Shown: positions 35,433 through 46,027, counted from the first letter of the stretch. The stretch is DNA of 64,000 bases from Methanoculleus marisnigri JR1 (GCF_000015825.1 NC_009051.1:1296695-1360694); one strand, 5' to 3'. Numbers and translations are program-made. The notes: generated by a model not told the origin, from the sequence alone.

Positions 35433-37349
35433 CTATTCCCTCTCACCCTCAAACCGCCACCCCCCGTTCGGCACGGTGATCTCGAACCGTGCCCCCTTGC
35501 CAAAGACCCCCGTCTCCCGGATCGTCATCCCGGTGATCCCGAGGATCCCCGCGACCAGGAACAGCCCGTGGCCGTACCGCCGCTTATAGGTCTCGCGGAA
35601 GATCGCCTCCTTCTCGCCGTCCGGGATGCCGGTGCCGTCGTCCTCGCAGAGGATCAGCAGGTCCTGCCCGGCCCTCGCGCACGAGAACCGGATCTCCGTC
35701 ACGCTTTCGCCGTGGCGGACGGCGTTGTCGATGAGATTATAGAAGACCTTCTTCACCATCGGGTCCGCGTAGACCTCGAGGTCCGGGAAGTCGGCATGGA
35801 CGTCGATCCCTGTCGGGAGGGCGAGATAGGAGACGCTCTCCGCGATGAGGTCCTGCGGCCTCTGCCAGGCAGGCACCTTCACTCCCACGTCGTGGTAGTC
35901 CCGGCTGAACTCGATCTGCTTCTGGATCTCGTCGACAGCGGCATGGGCACGCTCCAGGCAGGTCTGAACCCCGGGATTCTCGCCGTCCTCTCCGGCAAAC
36001 TCGATGTAAGCGCGCGCGACGGTGATCTGGTTGAGGATGTCGTGACGGGTGATCCCCGCGAGAAGGTTTAGTTTCGTGTTCGCCCGGCCAAGCGCCTCCT
36101 CGGCGTGCTGCTGCTCGGTGATATCCTCCCCCGAACTCAGGATCCCGCAGACGGCGCCGTCCTCGTCACGGAGCACGGTGTTGCGCCACGCGACAATTCG
36201 TTCACCGCCATCTGTAGCGACGACCGGCATCTTCACGCGCTCGTTCACCCCGATCTCGCCCTGCGTGAGCCCCGTAAAGAGCGCACGGCAACGCTCCCGT
36301 TCCGCCGGGGAAACGAACCGCTCGGCCCAGGGCTCGCCCACGGCCGCATCCGCCGGGCAGCCGAGAACCTCGGACGCCCGGCGGTTGATGAGAGCGACCC
36401 GCCCGTCTCTATCGAGGACGACGAAGAGGGTGCCCGCAATATCCAGGTACTGCGCGAGCCGGTCTTTCTCCCGCATGAGCCGCTCTTCACTTGATTTCAG
36501 GCCGGTAAAGACCAGCGCGTAGGGCTGCCGGATCCCGGTCTCAACGAACGCGACGTAGATGAGCCCGAACGAGAGCACCATCAGGAGGTGGCCGATCATG
36601 TTCGAAAGCCCGTAGACGCTGATATAGAGCGTAAAGGCAAGTTCCGAGGCGATCATCACGAGGACGGCCGCGGTGAGGTGGCCCGCCACCCGGGGCGAGA
36701 AGGCGTCCCGCACCCGGTAGACGGCGACCGCCCCAAGGGCGAGCAGCACCGCTATGACGTACTCGCTCCAGACTTTGAACGCCGTCAGCCCCGAACCCTC
36801 GATGTAGCAGTCGGGAAAGACCGGGACGGCGAAGATCGAGAGGAGGAAGAGCACGGCAACCGCCGAAAACGCGGCAAACACCCGCCGGGAACCGGGGTTT
36901 TTCCGGAGCAGGAGAGGCGCGGCAAGCAGCGTCCCGGCGAGGAGGTAGCGCGAGGCGATCCAGAGCTGCGTCGGAAGGTTTGCATCGTAGCCGACGAAGA
37001 TGCCCATGCCGTCATACGCGAGGGTGTGGACCAGTTCGATACCGGCCACGAAGAGCAGCCCGGTGCCGGCGACCAGCAGGTAGCCGTTCTCCCGCATCGC
37101 CCGGGCATTCCACGCCACGATGAAGACGGCGATTGCAATCGCGATGGCGACGAATTCGGCGATCGTGTGGAAGAGGAGGTAACTGTACAGGCTTGTCGCC
37201 GCGAGGGCGGCCAGAAGCACCGTCAGGACGGTGAACGAACACCAGATGCCGGATTCCACGGCCTCCTGTCCGGTATGGCCCCACCGGCTCTCCGCTCCGC
37301 TCCGGGCTGTACGCGCCGAACGATCTGTCCGCATAAGGTTGTTCTCCAT
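35433..37349 (-). CDS. Membrane sensor histidine kinase (MASE3-like, PAS)
   Basis: A 638-residue kinase. Residues ~25-270 hold seven to eight membrane helices with the MASE3-like pattern (FHTIAEFVAIAIAIAVF; VAGIELVHTLAYDGMGIF; YISVYGLSNMIGHLLM). Next a PAS domain (~300-420), an H-box ITRHDILNQIT and a HATPase domain (VFYNLIDNAVRHG; CEDDGTGIP; RYGHGLFLVAGIL). It should sense a membrane or soluble signal and phosphorylate an unlinked regulator. Start MENNLMR at 37349 is preferred over a far upstream ATG; a TATA-like AAATATATTATT occurs near 37465-37476. Confidence 0.9.
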   Translation of the reverse strand: MENNLMRTDRSARTARSGAESRWGHTGQEAVESGIWCSFTVLTVLLAALAATSLYSYLLFHTIAEFVAIAIAIAVFIVAWNARAMRENGYLLVAGTGLLFVAGIELVHTLAYDGMGIFVGYDANLPTQLWIASRYLLAGTLLAAPLLLRKNPGSRRVFAAFSAVAVLFLLSIFAVPVFPDCYIEGSGLTAFKVWSEYVIAVLLALGAVAVYRVRDAFSPRVAGHLTAAVLVMIASELAFTLYISVYGLSNMIGHLLMVLSFGLIYVAFVETGIRQPYALVFTGLKSSEERLMREKDRLAQYLDIAGTLFVVLDRDGRVALINRRASEVLGCPADAAVGEPWAERFVSPAERERCRALFTGLTQGEIGVNERVKMPVVATDGGERIVAWRNTVLRDEDGAVCGILSSGEDITEQQHAEEALGRANTKLNLLAGITRHDILNQITVARAYIEFAGEDGENPGVQTCLERAHAAVDEIQKQIEFSRDYHDVGVKVPAWQRPQDLIAESVSYLALPTGIDVHADFPDLEVYADPMVKKVFYNLIDNAVRHGESVTEIRFSCARAGQDLLILCEDDGTGIPDGEKEAIFRETYKRRYGHGLFLVAGILGITGMTIRETGVFGKGARFEITVPNGGWRFEGERE

Positions 37350-37598
37350 GGCTTCCGGCTCCGGGGCGGGGAACGCCGGGCCGGTTCCCGGACATCCCAC
37401 CCGAACCCTGCCCCGGTGGTGCGGCGCCAGGGCCCGGACCATCCGCCCAACTTTTATCTCACTAATAATATATTTGACTCGACATCAATATATCGGATAA
37501 AAAAATCACCATCTACGGGATAATTCAGATAAAACGAGCATTCTATTCTGGCAACCAGGAGAATGCCTCCCACGAGGATCGAGACTCCGGAGAGATCG

Positions 37599-40451
37599 TT
37601 ATACCAGTTCATTCCTCCGCAGGAACTCCCTGATATCGCGGGACTCTACCCAGCCCTCGTCAAGTTGCTTGACGATCGCGTTGATCCGCTCAACCTGCTC
37701 CCGGATCTTTGCCGACATCGTTTCCTCGTCGGCCAGATCGGCCATACCGAGGATCACCTGCAGGGGCAGCCGGATATGGTCCGCGAGAACTGCAAACTGC
37801 TCGATATTCTGCTCGATCGGGTAGAACGCCTGCAGTCGCATATCCTCGTAGCGCACCCTGTCCGAGACGTCCCTGCCGACGATCTGTACGCCCACCACGC
37901 GACCGTCTTCCACGATCGGAGACTCGTTCAGTTCGAGGAACGCCACGGACCCGTCTTTTCGACGGAACTCGATCTCGAGCCCCTCGACCGGTTCGCCCCG
38001 GGCGATCTTCTTTCGTCCCTCCTCCCAGACGGGGAGGGACGAAGGGACGACGTAGTCGTGACACCCGCGGCCGATGAACTCGTCGGGAGTATAGCCGAGG
38101 ATGCGGGTCACCGCCGGGGAGATGTAGGTGATCCCGCGATCATGGTAGCAGGTGTAGATCATATCGAAACTCCGCTGGGCGATCTGGCGGAACCGCTCCT
38201 CGTTCTCCGCGAGAGCGTTCTGCATCTCCCGCCAGTCGGTGATGTCCTCCAGCATCGCGATGACCAGACCTCCCTCCCCGGTGTCGTGAAGCAGCGACGT
38301 GGTCAGCCGTCCCCAGATGATCCGGCCGTCCTTCGTCAGGTAGCGTTTCTCCCGGCGGATGCCCTTCCCCAGGGCAGTCTGCCGGTGGAGAGAATCGGCC
38401 CCCTCCCGGTCGGGCGGGTAGATCAGGTCATACGATCGCATACCGTACAGTTCGTCTTCCTCGTAACCGAACATCCGTACGAGTGCCGGGTTCACCTCCA
38501 TGATCCGTCCGTCCGAATCGATGAGCGCGATCCCGGTTCCTGCCTGCTCGAAGATCCCCCGGAACCTCTCTTCGCTCTCCCGCAACGCAAGTTCCGCTCT
38601 CTTCTGTTCCGTGATATCCTGCCCCGTGACGGCCAGCATCCCGACCTGCGGCCGGTAGATCTGCAGGTCGTACCACCGCCCGGTTCTCGGCTCCTGCAAC
38701 CGCCGCTGAACCGGATGACCGGTCTCTGCGACCGCCCCGTAGAGAGCGCAGGCACCCTTCGCAATCGTCGGAAAGATATCGAAGAGCCGCTGCCCGATCA
38801 GTTCCTCCCGGCTGCGGCCGAATACCTCGGCCGCTTTTTCGTTCAGCTCGCTGATACGGTAATCGACAGGGTTCCCGGCGTCGTCCCGGACCACCTCGTA
38901 GAGGGTGTAACTCTCGAGCATCCGTTCAAAGAGAAGGCGGTACTTCTTTTCGCTCCTCCCAAGAGCCTTGTTCGCCCGCATCCGCTCGATGACCCGGCCG
39001 AGCCTCCCGGCGACGGCGTCGATCAGGCGGCGTTCACCGATGGGAAACGGCACACCGTCATCTTCGGGCCGCGGGCGGCGGTAGCAGATCTCCACCCTTC
39101 CGACTATCCGCCCCTGAACGACGATCGGGCTTTCCTGCCGCCAGGGGGTTTCGACAAATCCGGCCGACTGGTATTCCCGGCCGTCGACCACGATCCGGGC
39201 GGCGGCATCTTCCGGGTGGCGCCAGCCGGCGGGGAGGATGACGGCAACATTTCGGAGAACCTCTTCGACCGATGTTCCGGGCCGCTCGACGACGCCGCTC
39301 ACGGCGTAAAGCGTCGCAAGTTCCCTTACCCGGTTATCCAGGGCGATCTGCTGCTCCCGCAGCATCTCTTCGGCCCTGCGCCGTTCCGTGACGTCTTCTG
39401 CGATAACGACGAGCCGGTCGTACTGCGGCCGGTATGCCTTCAGTTCGTAGCAGGTGCCGGTCGCCGGACTTGAGACCTCGCGATGCACCGCCTCCCCGGT
39501 TGCGGCAGCCCGGTAGAAGAGGTCGAGCGCTGCAGAGGTGATCGAAGGAACGACCGTGACGAGGTCTTCTCCGACGACCTCTTCCTGCTGACGCCCGAGG
39601 CTTTCGGCGGTTTTGCGGTTGACCCAGACGACCCGGAAGCCGGCAGGGCCCCCTGAGGCATCGCGGAGTATCTCAAGAAGGAGGGCGGCGTCCGGCATCT
39701 GATCGAAGAGGAGGCGGTACTGGTGCCCGGACGATGCAGCCCCGGCGGGTGCCGGCGCGACGGCCGCCCCGAGCATCATGGCGACGGCACGGACAAGGGC
39801 GTGCTCCTGCGGCAGGAACGGATCGTCTCCCCCCTCCGGAACCCTCCCATACTCTACCACGAGCTGCCCGGCTGAACGTTCTCCCGTATCAATCCCGGCA
39901 ACAATCCTTCCGGGTCTGGAAACGGCGGTTCCGGGCTCTATCCGCACCGACACCGCTCCCGGGTGGCGGAACCCGCGGGCCAGAAGGGCGGCCGTCTCCC
40001 GGAAGATCTCGCCGGTATCGGCGCCGCCTTCGATCGCACGGGCGACCGCGGAGAGGGTGCAGAGTTCCCTCGTCTGCCAGCAGGATTCATCCCGGCCGGT
40101 GACGTCGAGGTCGACCCCCGCCCAGAGGACGATCCTGCCCGCGGCGTCCCTGACCGGGATGCCCCTGCTCGCGATGGTTCGATACCTTCCGTCGGCACCC
40201 CGGATACGGTAGTTGCACCTCCACGGAAGGCCGGTATCGTTGCGGCGTTCCCACTGAGCGAGCATCGTCTCGGCGTCCCCGGGGTGGAGGTTGCCCGCCC
40301 ACACGGGATCACAGCGCTCTTCGCGCGTCGTCTCCCGGAGAGCAGGCGCCACTCCGTCGGGCCCACTGATCCAGATCCTGCAGGGGACTGCCTCGTCGGC
40401 AGGCAGGTCCTGTTTATCCGGAGCAGTCGCGGTGAAGTCTGGTGGCGGCAT
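37599..40451 (-). CDS. Multi-PAS/GAF sensor protein without kinase domain
   Basis: A 950-residue cytoplasmic protein. Five PAS domains (the first ~25-120, others around 240-350, 495-600, 620-730 and 740-860) alternate with two GAF-like segments (~130-230 and ~375-480). The last ~75 residues, NIEQFAVLADHIRLPLQVILG and IREFLRRNELV, resemble a dimerisation (DHp) helix pair, but the usual phospho-histidine position is Asp and no HATPase domain follows. It has a shorter paralogue at 50398-52146. Probably a signalling adaptor or inhibitor rather than a kinase. Confidence 0.88.
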   Translation of the reverse strand: MPPPDFTATAPDKQDLPADEAVPCRIWISGPDGVAPALRETTREERCDPVWAGNLHPGDAETMLAQWERRNDTGLPWRCNYRIRGADGRYRTIASRGIPVRDAAGRIVLWAGVDLDVTGRDESCWQTRELCTLSAVARAIEGGADTGEIFRETAALLARGFRHPGAVSVRIEPGTAVSRPGRIVAGIDTGERSAGQLVVEYGRVPEGGDDPFLPQEHALVRAVAMMLGAAVAPAPAGAASSGHQYRLLFDQMPDAALLLEILRDASGGPAGFRVVWVNRKTAESLGRQQEEVVGEDLVTVVPSITSAALDLFYRAAATGEAVHREVSSPATGTCYELKAYRPQYDRLVVIAEDVTERRRAEEMLREQQIALDNRVRELATLYAVSGVVERPGTSVEEVLRNVAVILPAGWRHPEDAAARIVVDGREYQSAGFVETPWRQESPIVVQGRIVGRVEICYRRPRPEDDGVPFPIGERRLIDAVAGRLGRVIERMRANKALGRSEKKYRLLFERMLESYTLYEVVRDDAGNPVDYRISELNEKAAEVFGRSREELIGQRLFDIFPTIAKGACALYGAVAETGHPVQRRLQEPRTGRWYDLQIYRPQVGMLAVTGQDITEQKRAELALRESEERFRGIFEQAGTGIALIDSDGRIMEVNPALVRMFGYEEDELYGMRSYDLIYPPDREGADSLHRQTALGKGIRREKRYLTKDGRIIWGRLTTSLLHDTGEGGLVIAMLEDITDWREMQNALAENEERFRQIAQRSFDMIYTCYHDRGITYISPAVTRILGYTPDEFIGRGCHDYVVPSSLPVWEEGRKKIARGEPVEGLEIEFRRKDGSVAFLELNESPIVEDGRVVGVQIVGRDVSDRVRYEDMRLQAFYPIEQNIEQFAVLADHIRLPLQVILGMADLADEETMSAKIREQVERINAIVKQLDEGWVESRDIREFLRRNELV

Positions 40452-40721
40452 GTTTTAATACTGCTGGGAAGTCAGGAGGGGTGACGGGCGTTGACGGCAG
40501 GCCGTCACCCGGGCATGCTGTGGAGTGGGTGATCGTTCCGATCATTTGGGGGCGATCTCTTCATAATGCTTCTGCTCGGTGAAAGGGCGACCCGTCTTTT
40601 GAGCGATCGCGCCGGCGACAGATCGGGATATGCGCCCGGACACCCTTTAAGTGAGACGCAGTTAAGGTTGCAGGGTTATGATAGAGACCTGCGCCCGAAC
40701 GACTCCGGCCGGAGGCAGGCC

Positions 40722-42662
40722 GTGACGGAGCGTGAGGAGTGCCCGTCCTGCCCCCGATGCCGGGCCGGGATCTGCGAGATTCACAGGCCGGTCGTCGGGC
40801 GCCGGGAGATCGCGGTCTTCGGGATCTCGGGCATCCTCCTCCTTTCGGGGATACTCGTGAACTACCTCACCCCGTATCCCCTCGCCGGCACGGCCCTGCT
40901 GCTCGCTGCCGCGGCTATATCCGGCTACGACGTCCTGAGAGCCGGATTCTTTGCTCTCATCCGGCTCCGGTTCAGCATCGCCGTGCTCATATCCATCGCG
41001 GCGGCAGGGGCGTTCCTGACCGGAAACCCGGCCGAAGGGGCGACCGTGCTCTACCTCTACGCCGTCGCCGAGTTCATGGAGGAGTACGCGGCCGGGAGGG
41101 CAGAGCGCTCGATAGCCTCGCTCCTCGATCTCACGCCGCAGACCGCCCGGGTCAGGCGAGACGATGGGGAGGTGACCGTCCCGGTCGATGACGTCGGCAT
41201 CGGGGAGACCGTGATCGCGAGACCGGGCGACACCGTTCCGCTCGACGGCGTCGTCACTGCCGGCGGATCATCGGTCGATCAGGCGGCGATCACCGGTGAG
41301 AGCGTCCCGGTGGCAAAGGGAGTCGGGGACGGCGTCTACGCCGGGACGCGGAATCTCGACGGGTACCTCGAGGTCCGGGTGACGAAACCGGAACGAGAGA
41401 GCACGATAGCCCGGGTCGCCGCCCTGGTCGCGGAGGCCCAGGCCCACACCTCTCCCACCGAGGCGTTCATCGAACGGTTTTCGCGCTACTACACGCCGGC
41501 GGTCATTCTCGGCGCCGCCCTCCTCGTCGTGGTCCCGCCGCTCGCCTTCGGCGTCCCGTTCCTCGAGGCGTTCTACCGGGCGCTGGTCCTGCTCGTCATC
41601 GCCTGTCCCTGTGCGCTCGCGATCTCCACCCCGGTCTCGATGGTCTCGGGGATCACGACCGCGGCGCATAATGGCGTGCTGATCAAGGGCAGGGACTCGC
41701 TCGAGGCCGTGGGGCTCGCCCGGGTGGTCGTCTTCGACAAGACCGGGACGCTCACGGCCGGGAGGCTCGAGGTGGACAACGTGATCGGGTTCGGGATCCC
41801 GGAGGCGGAGGTGCTCGCCGTCGCCGTGTCGCTCGAGTCCCGTTCGGGTCACCCGATCGCGGAGGCGATCCGGCGGCGGGCGGAGGAGGAGGGCGCCGTC
41901 CTGCAGGACGTCGGGGAGTTCGTCTCGATTGCAGGAAGAGGCGTCCGGGGACGGATCGGCGGTGCGGCCTACGTGCTCGGAAACGTTGCGCTCTTTGTCG
42001 ACGGAGATGCTCCGGCATGGCGGGCGGATTACGACCGGCTGGAGAGCGAAGGGAAGACCGTCGTCCTCGCCGGCACCGCCTCAGGGGTGCTTGGGCTTAT
42101 CGCCCTCTCGGACGTGGTAAAGAAGGATGCAAAAAAGACGGTTGCCGCTCTCCGGGCGCGAGGAATCCGGACGGTGATGCTCACCGGGGACAACGAGCGC
42201 GTCGGGGGGGCGGTGGCCCGCCGCATCGGGATCGACGAGTGCCATGCCGGGCTCCTGCCGGAGGATAAGGTGACGATGGTCGAGCGGCTGATGGACCGCT
42301 ACGGGCTCGTGGTGATGGTCGGCGACGGCGTGAACGACGCGCCGGCGCTTGCGCGGGCGAACGTCGGGGTCGCGATGGGGGCGATAGGCTCAGACGTCGC
42401 GATCGAGGCCGCCGACATCGTCGTGATGGAGGACGACATCTCGCGGGTCGCCTACCTCGTCGCCCTCTCGGAGAAGACGGTCTCGGTCGTCCGGCAGAAC
42501 GTCATAGCGGCGCTCGTGGTGAAACTCGGCATCGCCGGGCTCGCCGTCCTCGGGCTGGTCACGCTCTGGATGGCGGTGGCGTTCGGGGACATGGGCCTCT
42601 CGCTTGCGGTCATCGCGAACGCTCTCAGGATAGGCCGGCCGGATTCCGGCAGCCCTCCATGA
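40722..42662 (+). CDS. Heavy-metal P1B-type ATPase (Zn/Cd/Pb type)
   Basis: A 646-residue transporter. Metal site ACPCALAIS in helix 6, phosphorylation motif DKTGTLT, SGHPIAEA (the P1B HP motif), TGDN and GDGVNDAPALA are all present. The CPC helix and the MAVAFGDMGLSLAVIANALR end helix fit the zinc/cadmium/lead group. The N-terminus has a short Cys cluster (CPSCPRCRAGICEIH) instead of a full HMA domain. The GTG at 40722 is chosen because GGAGG is 7 bases upstream; an ATG at 40566 would add 52 residues without clear homology. Confidence 0.92.
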   Translation: MTEREECPSCPRCRAGICEIHRPVVGRREIAVFGISGILLLSGILVNYLTPYPLAGTALLLAAAAISGYDVLRAGFFALIRLRFSIAVLISIAAAGAFLTGNPAEGATVLYLYAVAEFMEEYAAGRAERSIASLLDLTPQTARVRRDDGEVTVPVDDVGIGETVIARPGDTVPLDGVVTAGGSSVDQAAITGESVPVAKGVGDGVYAGTRNLDGYLEVRVTKPERESTIARVAALVAEAQAHTSPTEAFIERFSRYYTPAVILGAALLVVVPPLAFGVPFLEAFYRALVLLVIACPCALAISTPVSMVSGITTAAHNGVLIKGRDSLEAVGLARVVVFDKTGTLTAGRLEVDNVIGFGIPEAEVLAVAVSLESRSGHPIAEAIRRRAEEEGAVLQDVGEFVSIAGRGVRGRIGGAAYVLGNVALFVDGDAPAWRADYDRLESEGKTVVLAGTASGVLGLIALSDVVKKDAKKTVAALRARGIRTVMLTGDNERVGGAVARRIGIDECHAGLLPEDKVTMVERLMDRYGLVVMVGDGVNDAPALARANVGVAMGAIGSDVAIEAADIVVMEDDISRVAYLVALSEKTVSVVRQNVIAALVVKLGIAGLAVLGLVTLWMAVAFGDMGLSLAVIANALRIGRPDSGSPP

Positions 42663-42697
42663 AACCGCGGAAAAAAGGGCAAATAAAGGAAAGGGAT

Positions 42698-43561
42698 TTA
42701 CTCAAAGAGAACGGTCTTCTCCGGCGTCCATGCCGGGTCGATGAACGAAAGGAGCCTCGTGGTCGAGTCCGCGGCGTTCCGGGTCTCTTTTACCCGGTCG
42801 GGCAGGACGTAGGCGGCACTCCCGGCAGGAACCCGGATCGTCTCTCCGTCCGGTGTGGAAACCTCGATCTCCCCCTCGATCACGTAGAGGAGATCGGACG
42901 AGCCGTTGATACCGTCATATCCAAGATACCCGCCCGGGAGGAGTTCGCCGTATGCGAGGCTGTAGCCGACCGGGATGACCGTCTCGTTCATCAGCACCGG
43001 ATTTAAGAGAGTATAGACCGCCACGCCGGATTCGAGGCTCCACTCGATCCCCTCCCGGGGATCGGCGACGACGAGCGGCGCACTGTCCGTTTTTGCGCCG
43101 ATCGCGTCAGGCCCGCCCCCCGGAATCTCGATTGCGGGCGTGAAGGGCGGCTGGACCGCGGTGAGGTAACGGAGTTCCGTATCCCCGGCCGAAGCTATCG
43201 ACTGCAGCACGCCTTCCGGCAGGAGCACCGTCTCTCCCTCGCGAGCGGTTACCGTCTCGTTGCCGCAGCGGATCTCCGCCGCACCATCGAGCACGTAGAC
43301 GAGTTCCGTCGTCCCGATCAGGCGGTGCGGCGGCGTCGCGTTGCCCGGTGCGATGACGACGCAGCCCATGCTGTAGTTCGTCCGGATCTGCGGCGTCTCC
43401 TCGCCGATGATCCCGAAGTAGGTTGCCCGGCCGTCGAAGATGGGGACCGGGTCCACCGGGGCGATCAGGCTGACACCCGCCTCTGCCGGAGGCTCGTCTG
43501 CGGCGAGACATCCGGCGGAGAGGAGGATACAGACAAAGAGAAGAGGAGCAATCCTGTGCAT
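42698..43561 (-). CDS. Bicupin lipoprotein
   Basis: A 287-residue exported protein with lipobox SAGC and two cupin folds. In the first, PGNATPPHRLIGTTELVYVLDGAAEI and EGETVLLPEG are the two conserved cupin motifs; the second has LLPGGYLGYDGINGSSDLLYVIEGEIEV and VPAGSAAYVLPD. The first keeps a possible metal histidine (PPHR) while the second lacks the paired histidines, so it may bind a ligand without a metal. Substrate unknown. Convergent with the ATPase gene. Confidence 0.85.
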   Translation of the reverse strand: MHRIAPLLFVCILLSAGCLAADEPPAEAGVSLIAPVDPVPIFDGRATYFGIIGEETPQIRTNYSMGCVVIAPGNATPPHRLIGTTELVYVLDGAAEIRCGNETVTAREGETVLLPEGVLQSIASAGDTELRYLTAVQPPFTPAIEIPGGGPDAIGAKTDSAPLVVADPREGIEWSLESGVAVYTLLNPVLMNETVIPVGYSLAYGELLPGGYLGYDGINGSSDLLYVIEGEIEVSTPDGETIRVPAGSAAYVLPDRVKETRNAADSTTRLLSFIDPAWTPEKTVLFE

Positions 43562-43645
43562 GGGAAACTATCTGCGACGGGAGGAATAAAGCAGATCGTT
43601 CCCCCCGGTATACACCGCGAGCGTTCAGGCGGAAACCCGGGCGGC

Positions 43646-46027
43646 CTATGCACATCCCCCGTGTCCGGCTTTCCTGAGGGAGAACCGGAACGCCGCGCCC
43701 TCCCCCGGGCGGCCCGGAACGCGATCCTCGACCCAGATCCTGCCACCGTAGCGGGCAGCAAGCATCCGGCAGATCGAGAGGCCGAGCCCCTGGCTCCCCC
43801 GCCTGCCGCCCTCCCGCTCGAACCGGAAGAAGATCGCCTCCTTCGCCTCGTCCGGAACACCCGGGCCGGTGTCGGCAACGGTGACGACGACGCCCTCCTC
43901 GTCCAGATCGTCGACCGCCACCGTGACCTCGACACCCGGGCCGCCGTGCTTTGCGGCGTTGCCGATAAGGTTCGTGAAGACCTCGGGAAGCAGATCGTCG
44001 GCAAAGACCTCTACGGGCTGCCCGCAGTACCGGATGCAGAGGTCGGGGAAGTGGGCGATCTCCTCCCGGATCACGTCGTGGAGGTTTTGGCGTGCAAGCC
44101 CGTTCCGGACTTCCTGGATCTTTCGGAGGGTGGCGACGTTTGCGGTGATCTCGATGCTCTTCCTGATCCCGTCCTTCAACTTCCGGGCATGTCGCGCCGG
44201 CTCGCCCTCGAGCTCGTCGATGAGGAGGTCGGCATAGATGTTTGCGACGTTGTCTGCGTTCCGGATATCGTGAGTGAGGATGTCGAGGTAGAGGTTCGCC
44301 TCGCGGTTCGCCACCTCAAGCCTCCGGTAGAGCATTCCCCGCACGATGCCGGCGCCGATCTCACGTCCGACCGCTTCAAGGAGCGCGCGCTCGTCGTGAG
44401 AGAAGAATCCCCGCTCCCTGCTCCCGATGAGGAGCGCCCCAACGACGTCGGACTCGACGACGAGCGGGATGCAGGCGAGTGCGGCGAACCCGAGCTCCCG
44501 GAGAAGGCGGGATCCCGGGGTGTTCGGACCCCGGTCCTGTTCAAGGTAGCAGGGAAGGCCGGCGGCGATGGTATCGGCGAACGACACCCCAAAAACGGTT
44601 TCTGCCAGTTCCAGGCACGTATCCGGCATGTTTCGCCAGCACTGAAGAGTGGCCTCTCCCCACCCGGAATCGAGGCGGTAGATCGCGCCGCCGTCGTAGC
44701 CGAGGAGGTCGAGTGTCTGGTTGAGCGCCGTCTCCAGCAGTTCTCCCGGCAGATGCGTCGATGCAGATGTGCCGATGATCCGGTTGAGCAGCAGGAGATG
44801 CCGGTTCCTCGCCTGCAGTTGCTCCTCCGCCTGTTTCCGGTGGCTGACGTCCCGCATAACGACCTGAACCGCGGGCCGCCCCTCAAAGATCGTCCGTGTC
44901 CCCCTCCCCTCGATGGGAACCGTCGCCCCGTCGAGCCTGACGACCAGCAGCTCGATGAGCGGCGTCTCCTCTCCCTGGAGATCCCGCACGGAGAAGGCCT
45001 CGATGGTATCCCGGGCGTCCGGGTGGACGATATCGAGGATAGCCTTCCCGATGACCTCCTCGGGGCGTGAAGCCCCGAGCAGTTTCAGACCGGCGGGGTT
45101 GACGAATATGATCCTCCCGTCGCGGTGGATCAGGGTCGCCTCGGCGGAGAGTTCGACGAGAGATCGATACTTCTCCTCGCTCTCGCGGAGGTTTGCCTCC
45201 ATCTGCTTTAAGGGGGTGATGTCCTGGACTCCGGCAAGGAATCCCCGGCAGGTGCCGCCGGTGTCGATGATCGGGGTGGTCGCTATCAGCGTATGAATAC
45301 AGGTACCGTCTCTTCTGACCAGTTCGAACTCGAAGACCTCGCGCACGTTCCGACCCAGGTGCTGCAGAAATTCCCTCACGTCTCCGGCACACTCTTCGTC
45401 GACGAACACATATACCGGCGCTCCGATGATCCTGGCGACCGGGCAGCCGAGGAGATCGGCCATCTTCTGGTTGGCAAAGACCACGATGCCCTCTCTGTCT
45501 ATCAGCGCGATACCCTCGTTGAGGTTCTCGACGAGGAACCGGTACCGGTCCTCGCTCTCCCGCAGGATCTCCTCTATCCGCCTCCGTTTAGCAGCATCCA
45601 CACCCGAATCGCGGTCCTTGCCCGGGGCGATCCCGTCGCAGGAAGGTTCGGGAGAAAAGCGGACGAGCCGACTGCCGCGAAGCCGGCCTTCATGCACGGC
45701 CCGGCATGAGCAGCGGAACCGCCCCTCGCCGCCGCCGGGCAACCGCATCGCGCACAGGAAATCGGCGGCCGAGGAGCGGCCGGAGAGAAACGCGGCGATC
45801 TCGGTTCTCCCCGACTCCCCGCAGATCCGGGGTATCAGGGCCCGGAGCAAGCGGTCAGCGTCGGTTCCAACGGGCACGTCACGGATGATATCGAGCAGGT
45901 GCTGCAGGTGCCTGTTGATGCAGGCCACCCGGTCGTCGGGGCCGACTATAAGCAGCCCCTCGTCGAACGCATCCAGGATGCCGGAGAGCACGAGGATGTC
46001 GTCATGTGCGGGTGTGCATTCATGCAT
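43646..46027 (-). CDS. PAS/GAF sensor histidine kinase
   Basis: A 793-residue soluble kinase. PAS-like segment 1 at ~10-120, PAS 2 at ~165-285, PAS 3 at ~290-405, a GAF domain at ~425-570, H-box LDILTHDIRNADNVANIYADLL near 590, and HATPase (VFTNLIGNAAKHGG; VADTGPGVPDEAKEAIFFRFER; GLGLSICRMLAARYGG). All catalytic motifs look intact, unlike the two truncated paralogues nearby. Regulator partner not adjacent. Cysteines in the second half of the first segment (SCRAV, PSCDG) may hint at redox sensing. Confidence 0.92.
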   Translation of the reverse strand: MHECTPAHDDILVLSGILDAFDEGLLIVGPDDRVACINRHLQHLLDIIRDVPVGTDADRLLRALIPRICGESGRTEIAAFLSGRSSAADFLCAMRLPGGGEGRFRCSCRAVHEGRLRGSRLVRFSPEPSCDGIAPGKDRDSGVDAAKRRRIEEILRESEDRYRFLVENLNEGIALIDREGIVVFANQKMADLLGCPVARIIGAPVYVFVDEECAGDVREFLQHLGRNVREVFEFELVRRDGTCIHTLIATTPIIDTGGTCRGFLAGVQDITPLKQMEANLRESEEKYRSLVELSAEATLIHRDGRIIFVNPAGLKLLGASRPEEVIGKAILDIVHPDARDTIEAFSVRDLQGEETPLIELLVVRLDGATVPIEGRGTRTIFEGRPAVQVVMRDVSHRKQAEEQLQARNRHLLLLNRIIGTSASTHLPGELLETALNQTLDLLGYDGGAIYRLDSGWGEATLQCWRNMPDTCLELAETVFGVSFADTIAAGLPCYLEQDRGPNTPGSRLLRELGFAALACIPLVVESDVVGALLIGSRERGFFSHDERALLEAVGREIGAGIVRGMLYRRLEVANREANLYLDILTHDIRNADNVANIYADLLIDELEGEPARHARKLKDGIRKSIEITANVATLRKIQEVRNGLARQNLHDVIREEIAHFPDLCIRYCGQPVEVFADDLLPEVFTNLIGNAAKHGGPGVEVTVAVDDLDEEGVVVTVADTGPGVPDEAKEAIFFRFEREGGRRGSQGLGLSICRMLAARYGGRIWVEDRVPGRPGEGAAFRFSLRKAGHGGCA

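Noticed and set aside
36588..37523. Open frame antisense to the MASE3 kinase
   Set aside because: Charged low-complexity shadow of the kinase gene.
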